NCBI GenBank assembly: GCA_015488875.1
Contig: WFMX01000034.1
Location: 1-11,276, forward strand
Length of the DNA stretch: 11,276 nucleotides
From: Campylobacterota bacterium
GTDB lineage: Bacteria; Campylobacterota; Campylobacteria; Campylobacterales; Sulfurovaceae
Direction of reading: 5' to 3'
Part shown: positions 1-8,122 of the stretch, piece by piece
Position numbering within the stretch: position 1 is the stretch's first letter
Layout of the letters: every line of letters begins with the position of its first letter
Program-made: the position numbers and the translations under genes
Notes under the pieces: model-generated
The model's input: the letters and a program-made list of their open reading frames with translations, nothing else
Told to the model about the DNA's origin: nothing
Database searches by the model: none

Positions 1-3000
1 CTCTACACTCACAAACTTTTCTCTCATAGTCTCCAATAGCACATATAGTACAGGTACCAGTAGCGTACTGACGATAGTGGCTGCTAGCATACCACCGAGT
101 AATCCAACTCCGATAGATTGCTGAGTCACTGAGCCTGCCCCTGTAGCGAATGCCAACGGAGCAGTACCAAACACAAATGACAATATAGTCATCATAATAG
201 CACGGAACCTAAGCTTGCCTGCTTGTATGCCTGACTCCACTATGCTTTTGCCTGACTCTCTCAACTCCTTGGCAAATTCCACTATGAGTATAGCATTTTT
301 GGAGGCGAGGGCTATGAGTAGCACCAGCCCCACTTGGGCATATACATTGAGCGGTAGACCAGCTAGCTTCAAAGCCCCCATCGCCCCTATCATCACGACA
401 GGAACTGAGAGTAGTATCATCATAGGTAAAATCCACGACTCATACTGTGCAGATAGTACCAAAAAGACCACAAGTGCTACAAAGAAAAAGACCAGCACTT
501 GCCCATTGCCAGCTATCTTCTCTTGGTACGACATGCCAGACCACTCATATCCATAACCTTTAGGAAGTACACTCTTTGCTATCTCTTCCATGGCCGCCAT
601 CGCTTCACCTGAGCTATGACCTTGGGCAGCTGAACCATTGATCTGTATAGATCTATATAAGTTATAGTGAGAAATGTTTTGTGGTCCTCTATCCTCTTTT
701 ACATTAACAAGGGCAGAGAGTGGCACCATTTTTCCTAATTTGCTTTTTACAAAAAGTTTATTTATATCGTTTTTATCACTTCTAAACTCTTTTTTGGCTT
801 GTACAAATACTTTGAAAACTTTACCATATTTGACGAAGTCATTTATATAATATGAGCCTAAATATATCTGCATAGTACTAAAGAGTGTAGCAACATCCAC
901 ACCTAGTGCATTGGCTTTTTTACGATCTATCTCTATCGAATAGCTAGGGTATGATGGATTATAAGTCGTAAATGCACCACCTATCCTTGGGTCTTCGTTT
1001 GCTTTCTTGATGATCTCTTTGGCATAGTGCATGAATGTATCCATATCGCCAGATAGATAATCTTGTAATCTAAAGTCAAATCCACCAACACTACCTAGAC
1101 CTGATATCCCTGGCATATTGAACGCTATTACCTTGGCATCAGCTATATGTGCAGTCCCTACAAAAACCTTTTTGATGATACTCTCCACATCTAGCCCCTC
1201 CGCCTTTCTCTCATCCCAATGGTCGAGATTGACAAACATAGCGGCAGCACTGCCATCAAGTGATGAGGTGATGGCATTGAACCCATCTATCGCTACGATG
1301 CTTTTGACACCAGCAATGTCCGATATGATCTTCTCTACCTTTTTTCTGACATCTACTGTCCTTTCTATAGACTTACCTGCTTGTAGGTTTATAGATACAA
1401 TAAATGCACCCTTATCTTCTGACGGAACAAAACCAGTTGGTGTGGTGGCAAACATCATATATATGAGACCCAGTAGACCAAAAAAGACGAAAAGTACAAT
1501 ATATCTCACTTTGATGAGCATAGTAATGAGAGAGGTGTATCTATCTGTAAGCCATCCGAAACCTCTCTCAAATAGCTCAAATCCTACAAATTTCTTCTCA
1601 TCTTTGCCGCGCCTTTTGATGATGATAGCAGCTATGGCAGGAGACAAAGTCAAAGCGTTGAGTGATGATACTAAAACAGCGAACGATATGGTCAATGCGA
1701 ACTGCTGATATAGCGAGCCAGTGATGCCAGGCATCATGGATACAGGTATAAATACTGCCACCAACACAAGTGTGGTAGAGATAATAGGACCTATCAGTTC
1801 TATCATAGACTTCTTGACCACCTGAGGCATGGTAAGCTCAGGTTCTCTATACATAATCACCTCTACATTTTCCACTACCAATATAACATCATCCACCACG
1901 ATACCGATAGCGAGTATCAGACCAAAGAGTGTGAGAAAGTTGATAGAGAAACCAGGTGCCACATACATAGCGGCAAAAGCACCTATGAGGGATACAGGTA
2001 TGGCAACAGCGGCGATGACAGTGGGTCTCCATGATTGCAAAAAGATATATATAATTATGATCACTAGTAGTATGGCTACAAATAGATTGACTACGACATT
2101 ATCTATAGCCACATTGACATAGGCTGTCGTGTCGTATGGTATAGAATAATCGATACCATCAGGAAATCTCTCTTTAACCTTCTCCATCACTTCGCCGACT
2201 TTGGCTCTGATCTCTAGGGCGTTACTACCTGCTAGCTGATATATGCCTACCAGACCTGCTGGGTTGCCATCTAGGATAGCATTCCAGTCATAGCTCTCTG
2301 CACCCAGCTCTATATTGGATACATCTCTTAGGTATACTAGAGAGCCATCCTTTTTGTATTTGATGACTATCTCTTCGAACTCTTCTACACTAGAGAGGCG
2401 ACCCTCGGCATTTAGTACATACTCGCCCTGCTGATCTCTATATGTAGGTGTAGAGCCTATCTTTCCTACTGCTGCTTGTTTGTTCTGCGACTTGATAGCA
2501 TCTATGATATCATTAGGTGAGAGTTCTAATGCCTTGATCTTGTCAGGATCTAGCCATATACGCATAGCATACTTCTTTTCTCCCATATTTTCTGCTTTTC
2601 CAACACCAGGGATCCGCTTGAGTTCATCTAGTATATTGATATTGATATAGTTACTTAGAAATGAATCGCTATATCTCTCGTCACCTGTGAGAGTGACGAA
2701 ACATACTGCACTTGGACTCTGCTTGTCTACTATGACACCTGATTGTTTCACCTCTGATGGTAGAGATGCTGTAGCTGTAGAGACTTTGTTTTGCACATCT
2801 ACGGCTGCTATATCTAGGTCATAGCCAGGCTCGAAGTATACTGTCACTTTGGATTGCCCTGCTGATGTACTTGCTGATTCTACATATATAGAGCCTTGTA
2901 CACCATTTAGCTTATCTTCTATGGGACGAGTCACGGAGTCTTCTACTGCGTAGGCGTTTGCACCTGTATAGCTAGCAGATACTACGACTGTAGGTGGTAC

Positions 3001-3117
3001 TACATCGGGGAACTCTTGTATAGGTAGTACCGCTAGAGAGACAAGTCCTGCTACGATAATCATAAGCGATATGACCATCGCAAGTATAGGTCGTTTTATA
3101 AAGGTGAGAGAGAACAT
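1..3117 (-). CDS. RND multidrug efflux permease, AcrB/HAE-1 type (3' end cut by window edge)
   Basis: Inner-membrane proton-driven pump that extrudes hydrophobic and amphiphilic compounds through an adaptor and an outer-membrane channel. The frame is open for 1039 codons from ATG at 3117 to position 1, so only the last few residues of a roughly 1040-1050 residue family are missing. The N-terminus MFSLTFIKRPILAMVISL is the usual first transmembrane segment. The TM4 proton-relay pair lies in GIVVDDVILVVENVE (D409, D410), and the TM10 lysine is about K940 in ASKNAILIVEFAK, as in AcrB (D407, D408, K940). The start follows the adaptor's stop with no gap, and a GAGGT Shine-Dalgarno lies 11 bases upstream inside the adaptor gene. 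This implies co-transcription and coupled translation, as in CmeAB of Campylobacter. Substrate cannot be read from the sequence. The outer-membrane component is not in the window and would be expected beyond position 1. Confidence 0.96.
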   Translation of the reverse strand, partial: MFSLTFIKRPILAMVISLMIIVAGLVSLAVLPIQEFPDVVPPTVVVSASYTGANAYAVEDSVTRPIEDKLNGVQGSIYVESASTSAGQSKVTVYFEPGYDLDIAAVDVQNKVSTATASLPSEVKQSGVIVDKQSPSAVCFVTLTGDERYSDSFLSNYININILDELKRIPGVGKAENMGEKKYAMRIWLDPDKIKALELSPNDIIDAIKSQNKQAAVGKIGSTPTYRDQQGEYVLNAEGRLSSVEEFEEIVIKYKKDGSLVYLRDVSNIELGAESYDWNAILDGNPAGLVGIYQLAGSNALEIRAKVGEVMEKVKERFPDGIDYSIPYDTTAYVNVAIDNVVVNLFVAILLVIIIIYIFLQSWRPTVIAAVAIPVSLIGAFAAMYVAPGFSINFLTLFGLILAIGIVVDDVILVVENVEVIMYREPELTMPQVVKKSMIELIGPIISTTLVLVAVFIPVSMMPGITGSLYQQFALTISFAVLVSSLNALTLSPAIAAIIIKRRGKDEKKFVGFELFERGFGWLTDRYTSLITMLIKVRYIVLFVFFGLLGLIYMMFATTPTGFVPSEDKGAFIVSINLQAGKSIERTVDVRKKVEKIISDIAGVKSIVAIDGFNAITSSLDGSAAAMFVNLDHWDERKAEGLDVESIIKKVFVGTAHIADAKVIAFNMPGISGLGSVGGFDFRLQDYLSGDMDTFMHYAKEIIKKANEDPRIGGAFTTYNPSYPSYSIEIDRKKANALGVDVATLFSTMQIYLGSYYINDFVKYGKVFKVFVQAKKEFRSDKNDINKLFVKSKLGKMVPLSALVNVKEDRGPQNISHYNLYRSIQINGSAAQGHSSGEAMAAMEEIAKSVLPKGYGYEWSGMSYQEKIAGNGQVLVFFFVALVVFLVLSAQYESWILPMMILLSVPVVMIGAMGALKLAGLPLNVYAQVGLVLLIALASKNAILIVEFAKELRESGKSIVESGIQAGKLRFRAIMMTILSFVFGTAPLAFATGAGSVTQQSIGVGLLGGMLAATIVSTLLVPVLYVLLETMREKFVSVE

Positions 3118-4314
3118 CTATTTAGTTACCTCGTCTGGTATAAGGTCGTGTTTTTTCATCACTGCTATGATTCCCTTGGTATCTGTCACATCTTTGGAAT
3201 GGAGTTTTCTACCTTCTTGTACTTTAACAAGTCCAGATATGACTACTTTATCTCCATCTTTCAATCCTTCTGATACGCTAGTATAGTACCTAGCCGAAAG
3301 AGTTGGCTTGATATCTGTTCGTTTTGCTGTATTGTTGGCATCTATCGTATATACAAATTTACCTAGCTGATCTTCAAGTATAGATTGTGGTGGTATCATC
3401 ACAAAGTTGAGCTGATCAGTTACAAATACATTTACATATACAAATGTCCCTGGATATACTGAGTGTTCATCGTTGCTAAGTGTGGCACGCATAGATACTG
3501 TAGATGTGAGAGGATCTACCATGTTGTTGGAGAAATCTACAAAACCATCTAGCCTCTTTCTCTTAAATATATCTTTGCCTTGACCCCTCACTTCTATAAA
3601 TGCTGGTAATTTGTCACGAGACCTGTATTTGTATATCTTTCGTACTGTTTTTTCGGATGGGCTAAAGTAGGCATATATCTTATCTGTCTGGACGATAGTT
3701 GTAAGCAGTGTAGACTCACCATACCCCACTAGGTTGCCCACATCGACCCTCCTTGCACCCACCTGACCAGATATAGGTGCTGTGATAATAGTATAACTCA
3801 GTTCCAATTTGGCATTTTGTATAGCCGCATCATCTGCTGATATAGCAGCTAGTAAAGAGTCTCTCTTTGCCTCATATTGCTCTAGTTTTGATCTGGCGGC
3901 TAGACCCTCTTTGACTAGTGGCTGATACCTCTTTACATCTGCTTTTGCCAACTGAAGTGCTGCTTCATCTTTCTTTTTTTTGGATATAGCTGCATCTAAG
4001 TTACTCTTATATTGTGACTGCTCTATGAGAAAAAGCTTATCGCCCTTTTCGACATGGACTCCATCTTCAAAAAATCTCTTTTCAAGTCGCCCTGCCACCC
4101 TAGCTCGTATCTCTTGATCGCTTACTGCCTTTGTCGTACCAGTAAACTGTGCCCATAGGGGGAACTTTTTATGCTCTACGACTACACTCTCCACCTCTAA
4201 CGGTGGTGGTGGCTTTGGAGCAGAGACTGCCTTCTCTTTATCGCATCCATTTATGGATAGAAGTATAGAGAGAATAACTATCGGAGTGGTATATTTTTTG
4301 AAGCGTGCAAGCAT
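3118..4314 (-). CDS. RND efflux periplasmic adaptor (membrane-fusion) lipoprotein, AcrA/MexA type
   Basis: Periplasmic adaptor linking the RND pump to an outer-membrane channel. The chosen start gives 398 residues. Residues 1-24 form a lipoprotein signal, with basic MLARFKK, a hydrophobic stretch and a lipobox ending in Cys24 (LLSINGC); Asn at -2 is slightly unusual. The first lipoyl half is about residues 66-99 (RARVAGRLEKRFFEDG...), a charged alpha-helical coiled-coil hairpin is about 106-171, and the second lipoyl half starts at TIITAPISGQVGARR (about 175-190). Beta-barrel and membrane-proximal domains follow, including PGTFVYVNV and the later VVISGL. An in-frame ATG at 4347 would add 11 residues, but it lies inside a perfect TATAAT box and has no Shine-Dalgarno. 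ATG 4314 has AAGG nine bases upstream. First gene of the efflux operon; no regulator gene is visible beside it. Confidence 0.94.
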   Translation of the reverse strand: MLARFKKYTTPIVILSILLSINGCDKEKAVSAPKPPPPLEVESVVVEHKKFPLWAQFTGTTKAVSDQEIRARVAGRLEKRFFEDGVHVEKGDKLFLIEQSQYKSNLDAAISKKKKDEAALQLAKADVKRYQPLVKEGLAARSKLEQYEAKRDSLLAAISADDAAIQNAKLELSYTIITAPISGQVGARRVDVGNLVGYGESTLLTTIVQTDKIYAYFSPSEKTVRKIYKYRSRDKLPAFIEVRGQGKDIFKRKRLDGFVDFSNNMVDPLTSTVSMRATLSNDEHSVYPGTFVYVNVFVTDQLNFVMIPPQSILEDQLGKFVYTIDANNTAKRTDIKPTLSARYYTSVSEGLKDGDKVVISGLVKVQEGRKLHSKDVTDTKGIIAVMKKHDLIPDEVTK

Positions 4315-4323
4315 TGGTTGAAG

Positions 4324-4327
4324 CCTT
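4324..4327 (-). promoter_or_regulatory. Ribosome binding site selecting the adaptor start at 4314
   Basis: AAGG on the minus strand, nine bases before ATG 4314. The upstream in-frame ATG at 4347 has no comparable site, so this favours the shorter protein with a canonical lipoprotein signal. Confidence 0.55.
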
Positions 4328-4345
4328 AATTTGTATTTTAAAAAC

Positions 4346-4375
4346 ATTATACCAAAATACCAAAAATATCTTCAA
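4346..4375 (-). promoter_or_regulatory. Sigma-70 type promoter of the efflux operon
   Basis: Minus strand: a perfect extended -10 (TGG then TATAAT, hexamer at 4351-4346) lies 18 bases from a -35-like TTGAAG (4375-4370, four of six matches). Transcription should begin near 4339, giving a leader of about 25 bases before ATG 4314. Extended -10 promoters with weak -35 boxes are typical of Campylobacterota. No operator dyad is obvious over the promoter itself. Confidence 0.65.
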
Positions 4376-4422
4376 CTATTATTCAAAAGTTCACAAAATT
4401 ACAGATTTTGATAGGTCAGAAA

Positions 4423-4453
4423 CCGTATAGGAACTATACTGCCAAATATACGG
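4423..4453. repeat. Nested inverted repeats in the FAH-efflux intergenic region
   Basis: GTATAG-GAA-CTATAC (4425-4439) is a perfect 6-bp dyad with a 3-base spacer. CCGTATA (4423-4429) also pairs with TATACGG (4447-4453), so the left arm can form two alternative stems. It lies 48 or more bases upstream of the efflux -35 box. It could be a regulator site or a chance AT-rich dyad. No T-run follows, so it is not an intrinsic terminator. The rest of 4376-4534 shows no gene. Confidence 0.3.
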
Positions 4454-4534
4454 AACACAGCTCTTATTCGCTTCGCTCACGAAACCAATGTCCACTCTCG
4501 TGTATGTAGCTACCAAATAACAAAAACTATCTTA

Positions 4535-5164
4535 CTATTGGCTATCGGTTTTTGGTGGCTGTACCCTCCATGTGGACTCCACGATCATCTGCTCACCACA
4601 ATATATCTGACCGACAAAAATATCGTCAACACTATATGTGGCTACACCCTTTGGTGTACCACTCATGATGATATCGCCATCATCTAGTCTCATGAAGTTG
4701 CTTATCTCCTCTAGCATTACGCTAGGCTTGTACATCATTAGCTCATATGTCGCGAACTGCACTAGTGTATCGTTGATATAGAGCTTCATAGATATCTCCT
4801 CTATATCCTTACAGATGGATACAAAATCACCAAAGACAGCAGAGCCATCAAAGCTCTTTGCTCTCTCCCATGGTAAGCCTTTTGCTTTCATCTCTTGCTG
4901 TATATCCGCATGAGTCAGATCTAGCCCAAAGCTCACCGCCTCTATCTCACCAGCCTCTATCAGGAAACATATCTCCCCCTCAAAGCGACAGCTTTCAGAG
5001 AACCAGTAGAGATTGTCATCTATGGCGGAGTTGGGCTTGTTGGAGACCACCATAGATGATGGTATCTCGTTGCCCAGCTCCTCTATATGCTCTACATAAT
5101 TTCTGCCTATACAGACTACTTTGGATGGTGATATGTTTTTATTATTATAGTTAATTGTTTTCAT
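4535..5164 (-). CDS. Fumarylacetoacetate hydrolase-fold protein, FAHD1/acylpyruvase type
   Basis: Soluble metal-dependent enzyme of the FAH superfamily. FAHD1-type relatives hydrolyse acylpyruvates such as fumarylpyruvate or decarboxylate or tautomerise oxaloacetate; the exact substrate here is unknown. Numbered from ATG 5164 (209 residues): VVCIGRNYVEH contains the lid dyad His26 with Glu29; FEGEICF gives metal ligands Glu62 and Glu64; GLDLTHADIQ gives the third ligand Asp82; GLPWERAKSF gives Lys103; GDIIMSGTPKGVATY is the family's glycine-rich C-terminal signature. All key positions are present and the length is normal. A TTG five codons upstream (5179) is in frame, but neither start has a clear Shine-Dalgarno, and MKTINYNN fits family N-termini. 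It stands alone, 142 bases after the glycan operon and pointing the same way, so read-through is possible. Confidence 0.9.
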   Translation of the reverse strand: MKTINYNNKNISPSKVVCIGRNYVEHIEELGNEIPSSMVVSNKPNSAIDDNLYWFSESCRFEGEICFLIEAGEIEAVSFGLDLTHADIQQEMKAKGLPWERAKSFDGSAVFGDFVSICKDIEEISMKLYINDTLVQFATYELMMYKPSVMLEEISNFMRLDDGDIIMSGTPKGVATYSVDDIFVGQIYCGEQMIVESTWRVQPPKTDSQ

Positions 5165-5306
5165 AGATAGATTGTACAAAAATATAGATTATTATCTACT
5201 TTAGAGGAGGGTAAGTATCTTTAAAGCCATTTTACTATTTTGATGTAGATAAATTGTAGGTTTGGTTTTGGTCAAATAGATTAAATATATAAAAGCCAGC
5301 ACAATT

Positions 5307-6332
5307 TCATCTCTCCTTGGTATAAATCTCCAAATACCTCTCAGCCATATCTATAGATCTATATGTGGTAGCGAACTTCTCATAGGCTCTATCTATCATA
5401 TCTCTGCCTGTCATTAGGGCATCACTGACTGACTTAATGAAACTATCTGTATCATCTAGCTCAAATCTACCCACTTCATCATCATCAAAAAGTTCTCGAA
5501 ATATAGCTATATTTGAAACCACTACTGACCTTTTGGCTCTCACTATCTCTTGTAATGCTAGAGAAAATCCTTCCGAATATGATGTGACTGCTAGTATATC
5601 CATACTATATATGAAACTATCTATATCGCCTAGTATGCCCACGAAGTGGACTCTCTCCTCCACGCCTTGCGATGCGGTCAAACCCCTAAGATGCTTTAGC
5701 TCTTCTCCGCCACCTGCAATATATAGTGAAAAATCTGGCATCTCCTTCAAGGCTATGATGGCTTGGTCAAAGCCTTTGATTTTGCTAATATTTGAAGAGC
5801 CTATCAGCCCTAGTTTGGTGCGAGTATCATCTACATACAACTGTTTGATATCCCTATCTATAGATTGGGGTATGCCATTGTAAGCATAAGTTATATTTTG
5901 ATTTATCCAAAAATCTTTGTAATACTCTACGGCATCGTTGGATAGTGTCACCACCATATCATGCTTGCTTGTGACTAAGTTCCATACTCTTTGCAATACA
6001 AATGCCTTGATGGGGTGGTATCCATACCTATAGTCCTCTTTGACATAGTTGTGTAGTGTAGTGATGGTCTTTGCTCTGTGGATAGATCCCCTGTGCCACC
6101 ATAGATATGCGTCTGGCACTACCCCGTGTGAGTGGAGTATATCGTAGCTATCGAAATCTATCTTTTGAGATAGTGATATCCTGTGGCTTGGCACTGGAAA
6201 TTTGAGTCTATCTATATCTTTGAAATAGTATATATCTATATCATGAGATTTGTATAGCTCTTGAGTGAGGTAATAGACCACCGATACTGGACCACTATGG
6301 GCTAGATATGGTACGAAATAGGCTATCTTCAT
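5307..6332 (-). CDS. Glycosyltransferase family 4 (GT-B fold)
   Basis: Cytoplasmic glycosyltransferase that transfers a sugar from a nucleotide-sugar donor to a growing surface-glycan acceptor; donor and acceptor cannot be told. 341 residues, typical for GT4. The N-terminal Rossmann half starts MKIAYFVPYL, with the glycine/serine loop HSGPVSVVYYL (12-22) and HSHG (67-70). The linker YNGIP is at 151-155. The C-terminal donor domain has SKIKGFDQAI (183-192), LYIAGGGEEL (203-212), VHFVGILGDIDSFIYSMD (228-245) and the EX7E motif at Glu254...Glu262 within SEGFSLALQE. It begins immediately after the Stealth gene's TAG, giving TAGATG, with only a weak GAG upstream, so translation is probably coupled. 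Last gene of the three-gene glycan operon. Confidence 0.93.
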   Translation of the reverse strand: MKIAYFVPYLAHSGPVSVVYYLTQELYKSHDIDIYYFKDIDRLKFPVPSHRISLSQKIDFDSYDILHSHGVVPDAYLWWHRGSIHRAKTITTLHNYVKEDYRYGYHPIKAFVLQRVWNLVTSKHDMVVTLSNDAVEYYKDFWINQNITYAYNGIPQSIDRDIKQLYVDDTRTKLGLIGSSNISKIKGFDQAIIALKEMPDFSLYIAGGGEELKHLRGLTASQGVEERVHFVGILGDIDSFIYSMDILAVTSYSEGFSLALQEIVRAKRSVVVSNIAIFRELFDDDEVGRFELDDTDSFIKSVSDALMTGRDMIDRAYEKFATTYRSIDMAERYLEIYTKER

Positions 6333-7325
6333 CTATATCTCGTATGATGATTTGTCGGGAAGTAGACTCATGAGAGTATTTTGGATATCTCTTTTGGTTC
6401 GCTCGAACTCTTCTATGTTATCTATATCCCCACTATCATTGAGGCATAGCATTTTGTATTTTTGTGATGTTATGCTGGTGCTTATGATGCCACTATCTAT
6501 AGACTCATGACTTATGCTTATGTACTTAGTGTCTCTTATGGATATGGGCTGAAATCTGCCATCTGCCAACTGCCAATACCTAAATAGATATGGGCTTATG
6601 TCGCTACAACTCCTAAATTTTGAAGATGTCGTTTTCAAAAGTTCTCTCTCTTCTAGCTCCCAAACTTTATCAAATGTAGATTTGAGATATGGTTGTGGCA
6701 TATGTGGGTCTACAAAACCAGTAAATCTACCCCAAGGTAAAAGAGCAATGTTTCTCAATATATCGCTAGCATATCGCAAAGAGAACCATTTGGAAAAATC
6801 TCTTTTGATGGAGTCTCGTTTTTTAAAATGCCGATTTAATATCTCTAAATTATTGAGTACAAAATGCCCCACGCCCAAAGATGACGAGAGGGCATTAGAT
6901 ACTAGCATATCGCAGGGTAGCCCATCTATGAAAAATCTCTCAGGTGGAGTCCTAGCTATCAAAAAAGTATCATCGTTAAATAATACAAATCTCTCTGCTA
7001 ACCCCTCTATACGGTGTAGATTTATCTCTATGGGGTGCGAGCTAAATGTAGGTAGATGTGAGTCATCTATATAGTCACTATGTTTGACTATATTTAGTTT
7101 GGGGTGGTTGGTATCTAGCCATGTTGGAGTATGTCCACAAGTGACGAAGTGTATTTTTCGCACCCAAGGAGTAAATTTTTCTACACCACGAAACCAATAC
7201 TCCAAATTGTCCCAAGAGCGGAATAGAGAGGCTTTTTGTCTGCTGTTGTTTGGTAAATATTTATTGTACTCATCTAGCCATTTAGGGTCACTCCCATCTA
7301 CCCAAAGTAGTACAAAATCTATCAT
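6333..7325 (-). CDS. Stealth-family polysaccharide phosphotransferase
   Basis: Stealth proteins transfer sugar-1-phosphate and so create phosphodiester bonds in capsules and related surface glycans; they are related to eukaryotic GlcNAc-1-phosphotransferase. Numbered from ATG 7325 (330 residues): conserved region 1 is MIDFVLLWVDGSDPKW (1-16). Region 2 spans about 36-122, with RSWDNLEYWFRGVEKF, TPWVRKIHFVTCG, LPTFSSHPIEINLHRI and FVLFNDDTFL; the NDD acidic cluster is 117-119. Region 3 covers HMPQPYLKSTFDKVW (208-222) to about 250. Region 4 is MLCLNDSGDID (292-302). All four are in order, so the protein looks complete. A TTG at 7352 would add nine residues overlapping the GT2 gene, but ATG 7325 begins right at region 1 and sits one base after the GT2 stop (TGATATG), as expected for coupled translation. 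Acceptor and sugar are unknown. Confidence 0.92.
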   Translation of the reverse strand: MIDFVLLWVDGSDPKWLDEYNKYLPNNSRQKASLFRSWDNLEYWFRGVEKFTPWVRKIHFVTCGHTPTWLDTNHPKLNIVKHSDYIDDSHLPTFSSHPIEINLHRIEGLAERFVLFNDDTFLIARTPPERFFIDGLPCDMLVSNALSSSLGVGHFVLNNLEILNRHFKKRDSIKRDFSKWFSLRYASDILRNIALLPWGRFTGFVDPHMPQPYLKSTFDKVWELEERELLKTTSSKFRSCSDISPYLFRYWQLADGRFQPISIRDTKYISISHESIDSGIISTSITSQKYKMLCLNDSGDIDNIEEFERTKRDIQNTLMSLLPDKSSYEI

Positions 7326-7326
7326 A

Positions 7327-8082
7327 TCAATACTTTTTTTTGAGTTTGACAAGATAAGCTACTATGGTTGCGATCGGTTCTTGTCTCGTCTCTTTGATGA
7401 AGCTGATGATAGCAGTCATTATGCCAAAATGTCTATACTGTATGAGAAATCTCTCTTTGTCTGGATTGGATATATCTGAAAAGCCTTCTTTCCTGAAGTT
7501 TGCCAATGGCTTGGGGATATAGTGATGAGAGACTCCGCTTTTTATCAATCTGACCATACTGTCATAATCTGACATTATCCTGTATCGCATATCAAATGGC
7601 ATCTCTTTGAGGATATCGGTCTTCACCCATAAAGCTTGATGCCCTATGGGTGTGTTTTGTTTATGTCTACTCAAATCAGCTACATGTACGCCTATGAGCT
7701 TGTCATCTCTTATCTGATTTAAGTCGCCATATATATATCCTATGTTGCCATCTTTGCTAGCATTTGCCACTAGCTCCACAGCATCACTCTCTAGCCAATC
7801 ATCTGCATTGATAAAAGCTATATACTCTCCTGTAGCTTTGGATATACCTTTATTCATAGCATCATATATGCCATGGTCAGGCTCACTCAACCAAAAGGAG
7901 ATATGCTCTTCATACCTCTTGATGACATCTAGCGTAGCATCTGTAGAGCCTCCATCTATGATGATATACTCTATATTTTTGTATGTCTGAGATATGATGC
8001 TCTCTATGGTTTGAGAGAGGTATCTGTCGGCATTGTATGTGACGGTAATGATAGTGATGAGTGGCTCTTTGGAATTAGACAA
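7327..8082 (-). CDS. Glycosyltransferase family 2 (GT-A fold, WcaA-like)
   Basis: Inverting nucleotide-sugar glycosyltransferase for surface glycan assembly, 251 residues. Visible motifs: ITIITVTYNADRYLSQTIES (9-28), YIIIDGGSTDATLDVI (39-54), SEPDHGIYDAMNKGI (66-80), ATGEYIAFINADDWL (83-97) with the DXD-like metal-binding NADD at 92-95, GHQALWVKTDIL (147-158), and YRIMSDYD (167-174), which should hold the catalytic base (Asp172 or Asp174). The start codon is TTG at 8082: no ATG precedes the first motif, and AAGGG lies eight bases upstream. First gene of the glycan operon; its own promoter overlaps the divergent SurA promoter. The C-terminus ends in a lysine-rich VKLKKKY encoded by a run of eight A, just before the Stealth start. 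Confidence 0.93.
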   Translation of the reverse strand: MSNSKEPLITIITVTYNADRYLSQTIESIISQTYKNIEYIIIDGGSTDATLDVIKRYEEHISFWLSEPDHGIYDAMNKGISKATGEYIAFINADDWLESDAVELVANASKDGNIGYIYGDLNQIRDDKLIGVHVADLSRHKQNTPIGHQALWVKTDILKEMPFDMRYRIMSDYDSMVRLIKSGVSHHYIPKPLANFRKEGFSDISNPDKERFLIQYRHFGIMTAIISFIKETRQEPIATIVAYLVKLKKKY

Positions 8083-8090
8083 TGAGAAAA

Positions 8091-8095
8091 CCCTT
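8091..8095 (-). promoter_or_regulatory. Ribosome binding site fixing a TTG start for the GT2 gene
   Basis: AAGGG on the minus strand, eight bases upstream of TTG 8082. The next in-frame ATG lies deep inside the conserved domain, so this site supports a genuine TTG initiation codon. Confidence 0.65.
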
Positions 8096-8113
8096 TTGAA
8101 TATAAAATCTTTA

Positions 8114-8122
8114 TGTTATAAT
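8114..8122 (+). promoter_or_regulatory. Extended -10 promoter of the SurA-like operon
   Basis: TGTTATAAT: TG, one base, then a perfect TATAAT at 8117-8122. Predicted start of transcription is near 8129, about 20 bases before ATG 8149. No convincing -35 exists at 16-18 bases. The same bases carry a -10 on the other strand. Confidence 0.65.

Noticed and set aside
209..2122. Several open frames on either strand inside the RND pump gene, including 1118-1708 and 1829-2122 on the plus strand
   Set aside because: They are antisense or out-of-frame shadows of a 1039-codon pump frame with all family motifs. Their translations are low-complexity Ser/Thr/Ile-rich and match no family.
7333..7340. Programmed -1 frameshift at A-AAA-AAG near the end of GT2
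   Set aside because: A -1 shift reaches a TGA after three more codons, so it adds nothing. Only a +1 change or a one-base loss would enter the Stealth frame.
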